The notes under the pieces: generated by a model
Seen by the model: the letters and a program-made list of their open reading frames with translations, nothing else
What the model was told of the DNA's origin: nothing
The model's database searches: none
In this document: piece by piece, positions 16,372 to 26,461 of the stretch
How positions within the stretch are numbered: the stretch's first letter is position 1
Layout of the letters: each line of letters opens with the position of its first letter
Source of the DNA: Gemmatimonadota bacterium
GTDB lineage: Bacteria > JAAXHH01
Reading direction: 5' to 3'
DNA: 64,000 nucleotides
NCBI GenBank assembly: GCA_009837395.1
Contig: VXTP01000017.1
Span: 1 to 64,000, forward strand
Translations under genes and position numbers: made by a program

Positions 16372-17733
16372 ATGGAACTGGTGGAACGTGGTGTCGTCTT
16401 CTTCGCCGATACCGCCTGGTCGTATCTGCTCTACCTGCTGATCGGCGGCGGCCTGTTTCTCCTGCTGTATTCCCGTTTCATGCCGCTCAGGCATTTCAGG
16501 CACTCCGTTGAAATCATCCGCGGGAAATACGACGACCCGAACGAACCCGGCGACATCACGCATTTCCAGGCGCTGGTCAGCGCCCTTGCGGCCACCATCG
16601 GGATGGGCAACATCTCCGGCGTCGCCGTCGCCATCGCGGTCGGCGGACCGGGCGCCATGTTCTGGATGTGGGTCAGCGCCCTCGTGGGCATCGCGACCAA
16701 GTTCTTCACCTGCTCCCTGGCCATCATGTATCGGGGCACGGACAGCGCCGGCAAGACGCAGGGCGGGCCGATGTACGTCGTCCAGGAGGGACTGGGCCCG
16801 AGCTGGAAACCCCTGGCCTTTTTCTTTGCTGTCGTCGCGGTGATCGGATGCCTGCCCCTGTTCCAGGTCAACCAGCTGGTGCAGATCATGCGCGACGTGA
16901 TCTTCGTGCCCATGGGCGTGGTCGGCGAGGATCATTTCTGGTTCGACCTCACGGCCGGCGTCGTGCTGGTGCTGCTCGTCGGTACCGTCATATTCGGCGG
17001 CATCACACGGATCGCCGACGTCGCCTCCCGCGTCGTCCCGGCCATGGTGATCCTGTACATGTTCTGCGCCCTGTGGATCATCGCGACGAACTTCGTGGAT
17101 ATTCCGCGGTACCTCATGCTGATCCTCACCGACGCCTTCTCCGGAGAAGCCGCGGCGGGCGGCGCCGTGGGCGCGGTCATCGTTACCGGCGTGCGCCGCG
17201 CCGCCTTCTCGAACGAAGCGGGCATCGGCACCGAATCCCTCGTCCACGGGGCGACGAAGACCCGGGAACCGACGCGCGAGGGCCTGGTGGCCATGCTGGA
17301 GCCCGTCATCGACACCATGATCGTGTGTACCTGCACGGCCCTCGTGATCATGATGACCGGGGTATGGCAGACGACTTCCGACAACGGCGTGACACTGACG
17401 GCCAATGCTTTCGAATCCGCCATGCCGGGCTTCGGTTCCTACATGCTGATCGTGTGCGTGCTCTTCTTCAGCACCAGCACGATATTCACCTATTCCTACT
17501 ATGGAACGAAGTGCCTCGGCTTCCTGATCGGGGCCCGGTGGCAGTTTCTGTACAACTACTTCTACGTCGGCTGCATCATCGCCGCCTCGGTCGCTTCGCT
17601 GGATACCGCCATCAGCATGATCGACGGCACGTTCGCCCTGATGGCCATCCCCACCATGCTCTCGGCCCTGCTCCTGTCGCCCAAAGTGATGGCGGCGATG
17701 CGGGACTACCGGAAACGCTTTCAACTGGGATAA
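16372..17733 (+). CDS. Alanine/glycine:cation symporter family (AGCS) transporter
   Basis: A 453-residue polytopic inner-membrane protein of the AGCS family (Na+- or H+-coupled uptake of alanine, glycine or related amino acids). Diagnostic stretches: FQALVSALAATIGMGNISGVAVAI in the first helices, GGPGAMFWMWVSALVGIATKF, YRGTDSAGKTQGGPMYV, the RRAAFSNEAGIGTES motif and the FFSTSTIFTYSYYG helix near the C-terminus. Length is normal. A strong AGGAGG lies 7 nt before the ATG. It precedes the GH116 gene by 15 bp, so the two are probably co-transcribed. The substrate in this context is uncertain. Confidence 0.9.
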   Translation: MELVERGVVFFADTAWSYLLYLLIGGGLFLLLYSRFMPLRHFRHSVEIIRGKYDDPNEPGDITHFQALVSALAATIGMGNISGVAVAIAVGGPGAMFWMWVSALVGIATKFFTCSLAIMYRGTDSAGKTQGGPMYVVQEGLGPSWKPLAFFFAVVAVIGCLPLFQVNQLVQIMRDVIFVPMGVVGEDHFWFDLTAGVVLVLLVGTVIFGGITRIADVASRVVPAMVILYMFCALWIIATNFVDIPRYLMLILTDAFSGEAAAGGAVGAVIVTGVRRAAFSNEAGIGTESLVHGATKTREPTREGLVAMLEPVIDTMIVCTCTALVIMMTGVWQTTSDNGVTLTANAFESAMPGFGSYMLIVCVLFFSTSTIFTYSYYGTKCLGFLIGARWQFLYNYFYVGCIIAASVASLDTAISMIDGTFALMAIPTMLSALLLSPKVMAAMRDYRKRFQLG

Positions 17734-17748
17734 GAAGGGATAATACCC

Positions 17749-20376
17749 ATGACGTGGCCCGTTTTACATCACTACGACCAGGATCATCTCGCGCGCATCG
17801 CCCTGCCCCTGGGCGGCATCGGCACAGGTACGGTTTCCCTGGGAGGGCGGGGCGACCTCCGGGACTGGGAACTGATGAATCGCCCGGCCAAGGGGTTCAT
17901 TCCCGGCCGGGACAACCGGTGTCCCCCTTCGTTCGTACTGTATGCGCGGCCCGAAGGCGGGGCCGAGGTGACCCGCCTGCTCGAAGGCCCCCTGGAATAC
18001 TTCGAATACGAAGGCGCAAGCGGCAGCCCCACGGCCAATCACGGCCTGCCACGCTTCGCCCGGTGCACCTTCGACGCGGCCTACCCCTTCGGCCGGGTCC
18101 ATCTGTCCGACGACGGCGTGCCGGTCGACGTGCGGCTGGAGGCGTTCAATCCCCTCATCCCCTGCGATGCCGACCGCAGTGGACTGCCCGTGGCGGTCCT
18201 CCGGTACGTGCTGACCAACCGGACCGACATTCCCGTTTCGGCGGCCGTCTGCGGGTCGATCCCCAATTTCATCGGCATGGACGGCACGGACGGGGCCTGC
18301 AGCGAAAACCGGAACCGATACCGCGCGGGAGACGGGTACCGCGGGCTGTTCATGGCCTCGAAGGGCGTGGACCGGGAGGCCGCGCAGTGGGGCACGATGG
18401 CGCTGGCCACTACGGCGGAGACAGTCAGCTACCGCACCGCCTGGCGGGAGGCCGGCTGGGGTACTCCGCTCCTCGACTTCTGGGACGAATTCAGCGCCGG
18501 CGGTGTGCTTACGGACCGGGAAGCCGGCGACAACGACCGGCCCATGGTCTCCCTTTCCGCCCGCATCGAACTGGCGCCGGGTGAAACGTCCAGCGTGACT
18601 TTCGTACTGGCCTGGCACTTCCCCAACCGCTATACCTGGACGCCCGCGACGAAGGAGGATATGACGGTGGGCGGCGATACGGAAACCGCCGACGAAGACG
18701 AAGAGGCCTGCTGCAACGACAGCGAAAACTGCTGCGACGACGGCGGCAACGGCAGTGGTGACTGCTGCGACAACGGGAGCGCCTGTTGCGACACGGGCGA
18801 CCGGATCGGAAACTACTATTCGACCCGGTTCGAGGACGCCTGGGACGTGGTGGAGCAGGTCGTGCCCGATCTGGACAGCCTGGAAGCGGACACGCTCCGG
18901 TTCGTCGAGGCGTTCAGCGGATCTGACCTGCCGGAGGTGGTCAAGGAAGCGGCCCTGTTCAACCTGAGCACCTTGCGCAGCCAGACCTGCTTCCGCACGC
19001 CCGACGGCCGCTTCTACGGCTGGGAGGGATGCCACGACGCGGCGGGGTGCTGCCTGGGCTCCTGCACCCACGTCTGGAACTACGAGCAGTCCACGGCCTT
19101 TCTCTTCGGCGACCTGGCGCAGACCATGCGCGAAGTGGAGTTCGCCCACGCCACCGATGAAAACGGGTTGATGAGCTTCCGCGTCTGGCTGCCCCTGGCG
19201 CGGGCCCGCAACTTCAATCGCGCGGCGGCGGACGGCCAGATGGGCTGCGTCATGAAGATGTACCGCGAGTGGCAACTTTCGGGCGACGACGAACGGCTGC
19301 GGGCGTTGTGGCCCGGCGTCAAGAAGTCCCTGGCCTTCTGCTGGATACCCGGCGGGTGGGACGCCGACCGCGACGGCGTCATGGAAGGCTGCCAGCACAA
19401 TACCATGGACGTGGAGTACTTCGGACCCAATCCCCAGATGGAGTTCTGGTACCTGGGCGCATTGCGCGCCGCGGAAGAGATGGCCCGCTACGTGGGAGAC
19501 GACGACTTCGCCGGGGAGTGCCGGGACCTTTACGAGCGCGGAAGCGCGTGGACCGACGCGCATCTCTTCAACGGCGAGTACTACGAACACGAGATCCGGC
19601 CGCCGCAAAGCGCGGAAGACATCGCGGAAGGACTGACCGTCGGCATGGGGCCGAAGGACCTGTCGAACCCGGACTACCAGCTCGGCTCGGGCTGCCTGGT
19701 GGACCAACTCGTCGGCCAGTACATGGCCCACGTCTGCGGCCTGGGATACCTGGCGGAAGCCGGCAAGGTCCTCAAGTCGCACGAAAGCATCCTGGCGTAC
19801 AACCGGTTGGAGGGCTTCCAGCGCCACACCAACGTCATGCGGTCCTATGTCCTCGGCGACGAGTCGGCGCTGCTCATGGCGTCCTATCCGAAGGACCGCC
19901 CCGACAACCCCTTCTCCTACTTCACCGAGGTCATGACCGGTTTCGAGTACACCGCGGCCATCGGCATGATCTACGAGGGCATGGTCGATGAGGGCCTGGC
20001 CTGCATCCAGGACATCCGCAACCGGTACGACGGTCGGCGGCGCAATCCCTTCGACGAGGCCGAATGCGGACATCACTACGCCCGGGCCATGGCCGCCTGG
20101 GCCGCTCACCTCGCCCTGACCGGCTTTCACTACTCGGCGGTTTCGAAGACCATGACCCTGACCGACCACCCGGGCCGGTATTTCTGGTCGACCGGATATG
20201 CGTGGGGGATGTGCGTGGTGTCGCGTAACGGTGAGGGACTGCAGGCCGAACTGAGCGTCCTCCATGGAGCGCTCAGGCTGTCGCGGCTGCGATTGGGGGA
20301 TTCGGGCGAGGCGGCGTTCGATCCGATGCTTGAAATGGCGGAGGGCGAAGAGCGGGCTGTCCTGGTCCAGGACTAG
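17749..20376 (+). CDS. GH116-family glycoside hydrolase (GBA2-like) with a Cys-pair insertion
   Basis: An 875-residue protein matching GH116 (beta-glucosidase/glucosylceramidase GBA2-like): N-terminal beta-sandwich (about 1-300, IALPLGGIGTGTVSLGGRGDL) and an (alpha/alpha)6 catalytic domain (about 365-830). Catalytic-region motifs are YGWEGC, GCCLGSCTHVWNYEQS and GCQHNTMDVEYFGPNPQMEFWYLGAL; the Asp in NTMD fits the general acid/base, and a conserved Glu of the first motifs the nucleophile, which I do not assign exactly. No signal peptide is seen. Between the domains (residues 305-351) is an acidic, Gly/Asn-rich segment with four Cys-Cys pairs (321-322, 328-329, 339-340, 346-347) that does not look like part of either domain. 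It follows the symporter by 15 bp. Short repeats surround the stop codon. Confidence 0.88.
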   Translation: MTWPVLHHYDQDHLARIALPLGGIGTGTVSLGGRGDLRDWELMNRPAKGFIPGRDNRCPPSFVLYARPEGGAEVTRLLEGPLEYFEYEGASGSPTANHGLPRFARCTFDAAYPFGRVHLSDDGVPVDVRLEAFNPLIPCDADRSGLPVAVLRYVLTNRTDIPVSAAVCGSIPNFIGMDGTDGACSENRNRYRAGDGYRGLFMASKGVDREAAQWGTMALATTAETVSYRTAWREAGWGTPLLDFWDEFSAGGVLTDREAGDNDRPMVSLSARIELAPGETSSVTFVLAWHFPNRYTWTPATKEDMTVGGDTETADEDEEACCNDSENCCDDGGNGSGDCCDNGSACCDTGDRIGNYYSTRFEDAWDVVEQVVPDLDSLEADTLRFVEAFSGSDLPEVVKEAALFNLSTLRSQTCFRTPDGRFYGWEGCHDAAGCCLGSCTHVWNYEQSTAFLFGDLAQTMREVEFAHATDENGLMSFRVWLPLARARNFNRAAADGQMGCVMKMYREWQLSGDDERLRALWPGVKKSLAFCWIPGGWDADRDGVMEGCQHNTMDVEYFGPNPQMEFWYLGALRAAEEMARYVGDDDFAGECRDLYERGSAWTDAHLFNGEYYEHEIRPPQSAEDIAEGLTVGMGPKDLSNPDYQLGSGCLVDQLVGQYMAHVCGLGYLAEAGKVLKSHESILAYNRLEGFQRHTNVMRSYVLGDESALLMASYPKDRPDNPFSYFTEVMTGFEYTAAIGMIYEGMVDEGLACIQDIRNRYDGRRRNPFDEAECGHHYARAMAAWAAHLALTGFHYSAVSKTMTLTDHPGRYFWSTGYAWGMCVVSRNGEGLQAELSVLHGALRLSRLRLGDSGEAAFDPMLEMAEGEERAVLVQD

Positions 20377-20430
20377 CGGCCGCCACGCTACCGAATTAGC
20401 GGCCGGGCCGCCACCCTTTTCGGCCGCCAC
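20374..20430 (+). repeat. Short repeats around the GH116 stop codon
   Basis: TAGCGGCCG, which includes the stop, recurs at 20374 and 20397. The overlapping GGCCGCCAC recurs three times (ending at 20386, 20414 and 20430) in the spacer between two convergent genes. Confidence 0.75.
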
Positions 20431-20448
20431 ATTTCTGCGAAGCCCGGC

Positions 20449-22827
20449 CTACGGCTCCACCACCATGAAATTGACGGATTTGGAGACGGCAGCGTCTCCG
20501 TGGCGGTCCGTCAGCGTCACAGTGAGCACGTATTCCCCGGCTTCGAGATCCGTGGTGTCCAGGGCAGTGAATTCCGCCTCTTCTTCCTCCTGCCCTGCTC
20601 CTTCGAAGAACGACATGACCGTCTGCATGTCTCCGGGAGGTCTCGCCCTCCTGTTACGAAGGGCCGGCATGCCCTTCGGCGTGATCTCGTATAGCGTCTC
20701 GTAGGAAGTCCGTCCGCCTTCGTCCATCTTCAGGTTGTACACCTCGTAGTACACGTACACCAGGTCTCCTCGCGGGTACAGCCGGCCCGGATTGGGCACG
20801 ACGTTCAGTCCCCTGCGCACGAAGGGGCCCGAACTCGCCGCGGGCGTGATGGCGGTGGACAGCTTGAGATCGCTGATAAGCAGGCCGCCGCCGCTGTAAT
20901 CCGAGAAAGACACGGACTTCTTGTAAACCCCGATACGCCTCGTGGCTTCGTCCCGCATTTCCACGGCGGCCGTGAACATGCCCGAAGGCGCGGTCAGTTC
21001 CGCGGCCAGCGTAAAGGCCGCTCCCTGGAGTTCCCGGTTGCCCGCCTGCCTTTCGGGCCGGTCTATGGGGCCGAACCTGTACGCGCGGGAGAGGACCGGC
21101 GTCTGTACCGTATCTCGCACGGTGACCTGGTTGTTCAGCCAGGTCCGGTCGCCCTTTTCGTCGGTGATGTCGCCGAACTGCCAGACCGGAATGCTGTAGG
21201 AGAGTACCACCTCGGTCGATCCGCTGTCGCCCCGGAAGGACACTGCATCGAAGGCATACTCGAGGAGTTCACCGCCGAAGTCATGCGCGTAGACCTCGGG
21301 ACTGCGGGCGATCAGTTCGGTTGCGCGTTGGCGAGGGTGGAAACGATCTTGCCGGACCATGTCCCGGGTGTGGATACTGACGGTCTTGAGCGGATAGTCG
21401 AATTTCCCGTCCTTCAACGTGTCCACGAAGTATAGCTCCAGGTCGTGCGGTACGTATACCCAGCTTTCCACCGCGTATCCCGGTTGGGTCTCCATCTGGC
21501 TCCGCGCATTGAGCCAGATCGCTTCCAACTCGTTCATCGTCCCTTGTATCATGGGCAGTGGCGCCTCGCTATCATGAAGCTGTAGCCTGTAGCCGGTCAG
21601 GAGGTTCTTTTCGCGGATCGCGTCCACCGCGGGATTTCCGGAAAGCATATGGGGGATTTCCGGGTCTTCATAGTGGCGGAACACGAAGCGCCGCCGGTCG
21701 TCGGGCGCGCCGTAGCGGATGTACATCTCGCCGCGGCGGTCATAGGGTTGCTGACCCCCGGAGAAATGAACCCTGGCGTACATGACGCGACGGTAGTGCT
21801 CGACCAGGCGCTCGTTCTCTGTCGTAGCCGGATTCGCGTCCCGCTCGTTCCAGAAGGCACGCCACAGGGATTCGCGTTCCGGTCCGGTCGCCGATTCCCA
21901 GGCCTGCAGTTCCTCCTGCGGCGCGACATGGCGCAGATCCCTGTAGACCGCCCGTTCATCCGCGTCCAGCAGGGCAACATAGTCTTCCAGGGCCTCCTGC
22001 AGTTGCCCGTAATTTCCTTCGGGTCCAAGGGACAGCACTTCGAATTGCGCCAGCATGGTACGGATTCTGGTCGGCACGTCCTCACCCAGTTGCAATATCA
22101 GCCCTCTCAGTTGCTTTACCCCGTAATCGTAACGTTCGGAACGATGATTCACGTCGGCGAAACGCAGCAGTGATTCGTTGTGATCCGGATTGACGCGGTA
22201 TTGATACATATACGCGGCGATCGCTTTTTCGTGTTCCGGCTCGGGCGGACTGTCATAGCAGCGGCCGAGCTGGAAGTAGGCGTCAGGATGGGAGGGGTTC
22301 AGTTCCACGGTTTTCTGGAAAAACCTTCTCCCGTCCTTATCGCTGCCGATCAACCTGCTCGTCCGGACCTGGTCCATGTAGGTCATGCCCAGGTAGTAGA
22401 GAATATCCGCGTTATCGGGCTCTGCCTCGAGGGCTTTCCGCAGAGCTTTGCGGGCGTCGAGCCGCCGATTGGACAAGCGCATGAATACCATGGCCATGCC
22501 GACGTGACCGGGCGCCCAATTCTTGTCCAGCTGGGTGGCCCGCCTGAACGCTTTCAACGCTTCGTCATCGTTCCCGAGGGCCAACCAGGCCATGCCGAGC
22601 CAGGAACGGGCCGGCGCCGATCTTCCCTCGACACGCACCGCCTGTTGGAGGAGGGGCAGGGCTTCGTCGAATCGACCCTGCTGGTAAAGGGATTTGCCGG
22701 TTTCCAGGGGGGATTCCAGGGGGGAAGGACTTTCAACAGATTCCGGTTGGCCGGCAGCGGGCTGTGATACCACTTCCAGCGTCATCGCGCACGCGGCAAT
22801 CATCAGCAGGAAGTGTCGAGCAATCAA
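20449..22827 (-). CDS. TPR and GWxTD-like domain secreted protein
   Basis: A 792-residue exported protein when started at TTG 22827. That start is chosen because a perfect GGAGGT lies 5 nt upstream (minus strand) and the product then begins with a compact signal peptide (about 25 residues to PAAGQ); the longer ATG frame from 22902 would put 25 polar residues in front. Residues about 40-250 hold TPR-like helices (SLYQQGRFDEALPLLQQAV, ARSWLGMAWLALGNDDEAL). The middle has the GWxTD-domain core (RAFWNERDANPATTENERL, RRGEMYIRYGAPDD), but the defining motif reads QQPYDRRG instead of GWxTDRG. The C-terminal 350 residues are beta-rich. GWxTD proteins are typical of FCB and Gemmatimonadota-type bacteria; function unknown. 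Confidence 0.8.
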   Translation of the reverse strand: MIARHFLLMIAACAMTLEVVSQPAAGQPESVESPSPLESPLETGKSLYQQGRFDEALPLLQQAVRVEGRSAPARSWLGMAWLALGNDDEALKAFRRATQLDKNWAPGHVGMAMVFMRLSNRRLDARKALRKALEAEPDNADILYYLGMTYMDQVRTSRLIGSDKDGRRFFQKTVELNPSHPDAYFQLGRCYDSPPEPEHEKAIAAYMYQYRVNPDHNESLLRFADVNHRSERYDYGVKQLRGLILQLGEDVPTRIRTMLAQFEVLSLGPEGNYGQLQEALEDYVALLDADERAVYRDLRHVAPQEELQAWESATGPERESLWRAFWNERDANPATTENERLVEHYRRVMYARVHFSGGQQPYDRRGEMYIRYGAPDDRRRFVFRHYEDPEIPHMLSGNPAVDAIREKNLLTGYRLQLHDSEAPLPMIQGTMNELEAIWLNARSQMETQPGYAVESWVYVPHDLELYFVDTLKDGKFDYPLKTVSIHTRDMVRQDRFHPRQRATELIARSPEVYAHDFGGELLEYAFDAVSFRGDSGSTEVVLSYSIPVWQFGDITDEKGDRTWLNNQVTVRDTVQTPVLSRAYRFGPIDRPERQAGNRELQGAAFTLAAELTAPSGMFTAAVEMRDEATRRIGVYKKSVSFSDYSGGGLLISDLKLSTAITPAASSGPFVRRGLNVVPNPGRLYPRGDLVYVYYEVYNLKMDEGGRTSYETLYEITPKGMPALRNRRARPPGDMQTVMSFFEGAGQEEEEAEFTALDTTDLEAGEYVLTVTLTDRHGDAAVSKSVNFMVVEP

Positions 22828-23008
22828 TTTCGTACCTCCTTCAGAATGGGTACGAGAGCGCCGTATGTTATTTAAGTTAACACAGGACGGACCGAACATC
22901 AATAGGGCGATACCCTACTTTACTCAAGCAGGGCATCCTGAAGTCAACAACGATGCCGGGGAGACGAACTGAATATCCAGGAGAGAAGGACGCTGCCGGG
23001 GGATGCTG

Positions 23009-23040
23009 AAAAGGCGCTCGATTCATTTCGGGCGCCTTTT
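23009..23040 (-). terminator. Rho-independent terminator of the ABC exporter operon
   Basis: A perfect 9-bp inverted repeat (AAAAGGCGC at 23009-23017, GCGCCTTTT at 23032-23040) with a 14-nt loop lies 12 bp beyond the ATPase stop. On the minus strand the stem ends in TTTT. It separates the exporter genes from the GWxTD-like gene. Confidence 0.85.
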
Positions 23041-23051
23041 CTATTTGGGGC

Positions 23052-23726
<675 letters not shown>

Positions 23727-23810
23727 GGTTTGCTCCCGTAGTGTAATGATACCGCCGGGCGGACCGGGAGAATGTCCTGGTGCGTTACCCAGTCTGCCCG
23801 TTCCCCACCT

Positions 23811-26156
23811 TCAATCGTTCATCAACGACTCCACCAGCGGACTCGCGTTTTTTCTCCAAACCTGAAAGGCCACCGTGCCCAGCACGAGTACCAGAGCCGC
23901 CATACCAGCCAATACGAACTCGCCGACGCCCAATGCTGCGTTGAACTCGTACATCCCGAGCCAGAGACGCAACAACAGATAGGCGGGCGGGCACGCCAGC
24001 AGGATCGCGATCGCCAGAGGCAGCATGAACTGCCTGCCGATCAGGGCCGTCGTGTCGAACGTCGATGCGCCCAGCACGTTTCGGATACCGATTTCCTTCG
24101 TTCTCCTGTTGATGTTCAACAGGCTCAGGCTGTAAACACCCAACAGGGCGACCAACAGCGTGATGATGGAGATGTATAGCGCCACATCTCCCAGCAACCG
24201 TTCTCTTTGATAGAACCGGCCGATGTCGTCTTCCAGGAAGTAGTACTCAAAGGGCAAACCCCCGGCGATTTGCTCCCAGACCGATTTGACGGTCGACAGG
24301 GTCTGCGGCAATCCCTCCGGCCGCGTTCTGATCAGGAGAAACCGGATCCTGTCGGGAGCAAGACGCAGAACCACCGGCTCCAGTTCGTATTGCAACGATC
24401 GGTAATGGTAGTCTTTCGTCACGCCGATCACGCGGGCTTCGCCACCGGGAACAACCACTCCGATCGGATCTTCCCACCCCATTTCCCTTGCCAGCGCTTC
24501 ATTGACGATCACGCCTTCGGTCTCATCCGTGGCGTGCGCTCTTGAAAAGTCGCGCCCTTCCGCCAACGCTATGCCCAGCGTGGGCAGATAGTCGTATTCC
24601 ACGTGGTATTCGTAGGCCGAAAACCGCTTGCCCGAGCTGTCGGTGTGGCCAATCTGCCCCAACCCTCTCATCGGTCCGAATGAGCTCGACGCCGCCGAGA
24701 TATGGGTGATCTGGGGGTAGTCGTCCAGCGCCTCTCTCATGGGCCCGAGCATCCCGGAATCGGGCATGCTTACGACAAGCACATTGGTCGCGTCGAAGCC
24801 GAGATCCTGGTCGGCGAAGTACTGAAGCTGACGAAGTATGGCAAGCAGGCAGATCATCAGGAAGATCGAAAGCGTGAACTGCATGGTGATAAGCACTTTG
24901 CTAAGGACCGTCAATGCCCCGGCCTTTACATGATGCGCCAGGATGGAGGTGGGGTCGAGGCGGGACATGTAGAGCGCGGGATAGCTTCCGGATATGAGGA
25001 CGACCAGACCCGTAAGGCCGATCAGCGCCAGGAGCGTCGAAGCATTGTCGAAGTAATCGATTTTGAGATCTTTGGCGAACAGGCCGTTGAATCCTGGAAG
25101 CATCAGATGGGCTAACGACAAGCCCAGTATCAGCGCGGCCACGCCCACCAGCAACGCCTCCCCCCAGAACTGGCCGATAAGCTGGGCGCGGGTTCCGCCC
25201 AGCGTCTTTCGCACGCCGACTTCCTTTCCGCGAAGCGCCGACCTGCCCAGGGTGACGTTGATGAAGTTGATGCACGCAGTGAACAGAAGGAGGAAGCCGA
25301 GCGTTCCCAGCACATACGAGACCACAATGTCGCTCTTTGGAAAGAGGTCGAACAGTATCGAAGAATCCAGATAGATGCTGGCCAACGGTTGAAGCCCCAT
25401 TACGCTGGCATCTATCCCACGAAACCTGGGGAAATGCTTTTCAACGAATTCTGGAAACTGGGCCTCCAGGGTCCCGGCGACTTCCGGGCTGGTCAATTCG
25501 ACTAAGGTAGCAGCAATAGACTGACTCCAGTTCCGATTCCAGTTGCCGTCGGCCTCCGTCAGGATCTTCATCGAAATTAGAAAATCGAACTGAAAAATGG
25601 TATTGGCAGGAACGCGAACCACGCCGGCCACCAGGTGTTTCCGGTCGTCCATGGTCAGCCATTTCCCTACGGGGTCAGCGTCTCCGAAGTACTTCTCTGC
25701 GGATTTCTCATTCAGTACCACCTGGGATCTGCTTTCGAGGGCGCCTTCGAGATAGCCGGCAACGGCCTGAAAGGTGAGTATTTCGAAAAACCCGGGGTCG
25801 GCGTAAAAAACCGTTTCTTCGCGGATGGTCACGTTTTCGTAACTCACCAGAACCGGCCCGGTATTGGCATATCGGACGGATCGGACGATGCCCGCATATG
25901 CGTCTTCCAACGCCGGCGCGAGGGGAACGGCCGTAATCCCGATCGTCCGATACTCCCCCATGAAGGCCGTTTGGGTGACACGAAAGACGTTGGCGCCCTT
26001 TTCATGGAAGCCATCGTAACTCAATTCTTGTCGGACGAGCAGGAAAATCAGAATGCACAAGGCCATGGCTACGGACAGTCCGAAAATATTGATGATGCTG
26101 TGCCCTTTACTCCGCATGATGTTTCGTAGGGCTGTTTTCAGGTAGTTTCCGATCAT
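23811..26156 (-). CDS. FtsX/MacB-type ABC transporter permease (two-repeat form)
   Basis: A 781-residue permease of the duplicated FtsX type common in FCB bacteria. The layout is: TM1 near residues 17-40 (INIFGLSVAMALCILIFLLV), a large periplasmic MacB_PCD domain, an FtsX domain with three TMs (TLGFLLLFTACINFINVTLG onward, ending with KEVGVRKTLGGTRAQLIGQF), a second periplasmic domain, and a final FtsX domain (RRTKEIGIRNVLGAS). Starting at 26156 puts AAGGAG 7 nt before the ATG; the frame is open to 26192 but that adds only 12 polar residues. The 13-bp stretch with the ribosome binding site is duplicated in tandem. Upstream of and co-directional with its ATPase. Cargo unknown. Confidence 0.9.
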   Translation of the reverse strand: MIGNYLKTALRNIMRSKGHSIINIFGLSVAMALCILIFLLVRQELSYDGFHEKGANVFRVTQTAFMGEYRTIGITAVPLAPALEDAYAGIVRSVRYANTGPVLVSYENVTIREETVFYADPGFFEILTFQAVAGYLEGALESRSQVVLNEKSAEKYFGDADPVGKWLTMDDRKHLVAGVVRVPANTIFQFDFLISMKILTEADGNWNRNWSQSIAATLVELTSPEVAGTLEAQFPEFVEKHFPRFRGIDASVMGLQPLASIYLDSSILFDLFPKSDIVVSYVLGTLGFLLLFTACINFINVTLGRSALRGKEVGVRKTLGGTRAQLIGQFWGEALLVGVAALILGLSLAHLMLPGFNGLFAKDLKIDYFDNASTLLALIGLTGLVVLISGSYPALYMSRLDPTSILAHHVKAGALTVLSKVLITMQFTLSIFLMICLLAILRQLQYFADQDLGFDATNVLVVSMPDSGMLGPMREALDDYPQITHISAASSSFGPMRGLGQIGHTDSSGKRFSAYEYHVEYDYLPTLGIALAEGRDFSRAHATDETEGVIVNEALAREMGWEDPIGVVVPGGEARVIGVTKDYHYRSLQYELEPVVLRLAPDRIRFLLIRTRPEGLPQTLSTVKSVWEQIAGGLPFEYYFLEDDIGRFYQRERLLGDVALYISIITLLVALLGVYSLSLLNINRRTKEIGIRNVLGASTFDTTALIGRQFMLPLAIAILLACPPAYLLLRLWLGMYEFNAALGVGEFVLAGMAALVLVLGTVAFQVWRKNASPLVESLMND

Positions 26157-26182
26157 CGTTCCGCTCCTTCGTTCCGCTCCTT
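26157..26182 (-). repeat. Tandem duplication of a Shine-Dalgarno segment
   Basis: The 13-bp sequence CGTTCCGCTCCTT is repeated exactly at 26157-26169 and 26170-26182. On the minus strand each copy contains AAGGAG, so the permease start at 26156 has one ribosome binding site at normal spacing and a second 13 nt further upstream. Confidence 0.9.
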
Positions 26183-26461
26183 CCAGTTCCATTCAGGTCG
26201 CTATCAAAAGGAAAGCCGGTGATCTGCGGTCATTCAGCCGCCCCCGAGCGTACCTGCGATCGTGTCTTCTACCTTCCAAACAATAGGAAGATCAGACCAA
26301 ATGCCTATAGGGTGAACACCTGATTCGGCGTGGGATTTTCCCTTAAATCTCAAGAAAACCCGGATATGTCGGAAATAACGGGAGGTTAAGCGGGGTGCGG
26401 CAGTGCGAGGTGTCGGAACCTGCTCGTACTAAGGAAGATTGATGGCCAGGGAGACTCAGAT

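Noticed and set aside
16668-18584. A 638-codon frame spanning symporter and GH116 in another plus frame
   Set aside because: Crosses a real gene boundary and encodes a low-complexity Arg/Gly-rich product without motifs.
17764-20430. An 888-codon frame opposite GH116
   Set aside because: Compositional shadow; the plus strand has GH116 motifs and close spacing to the symporter.
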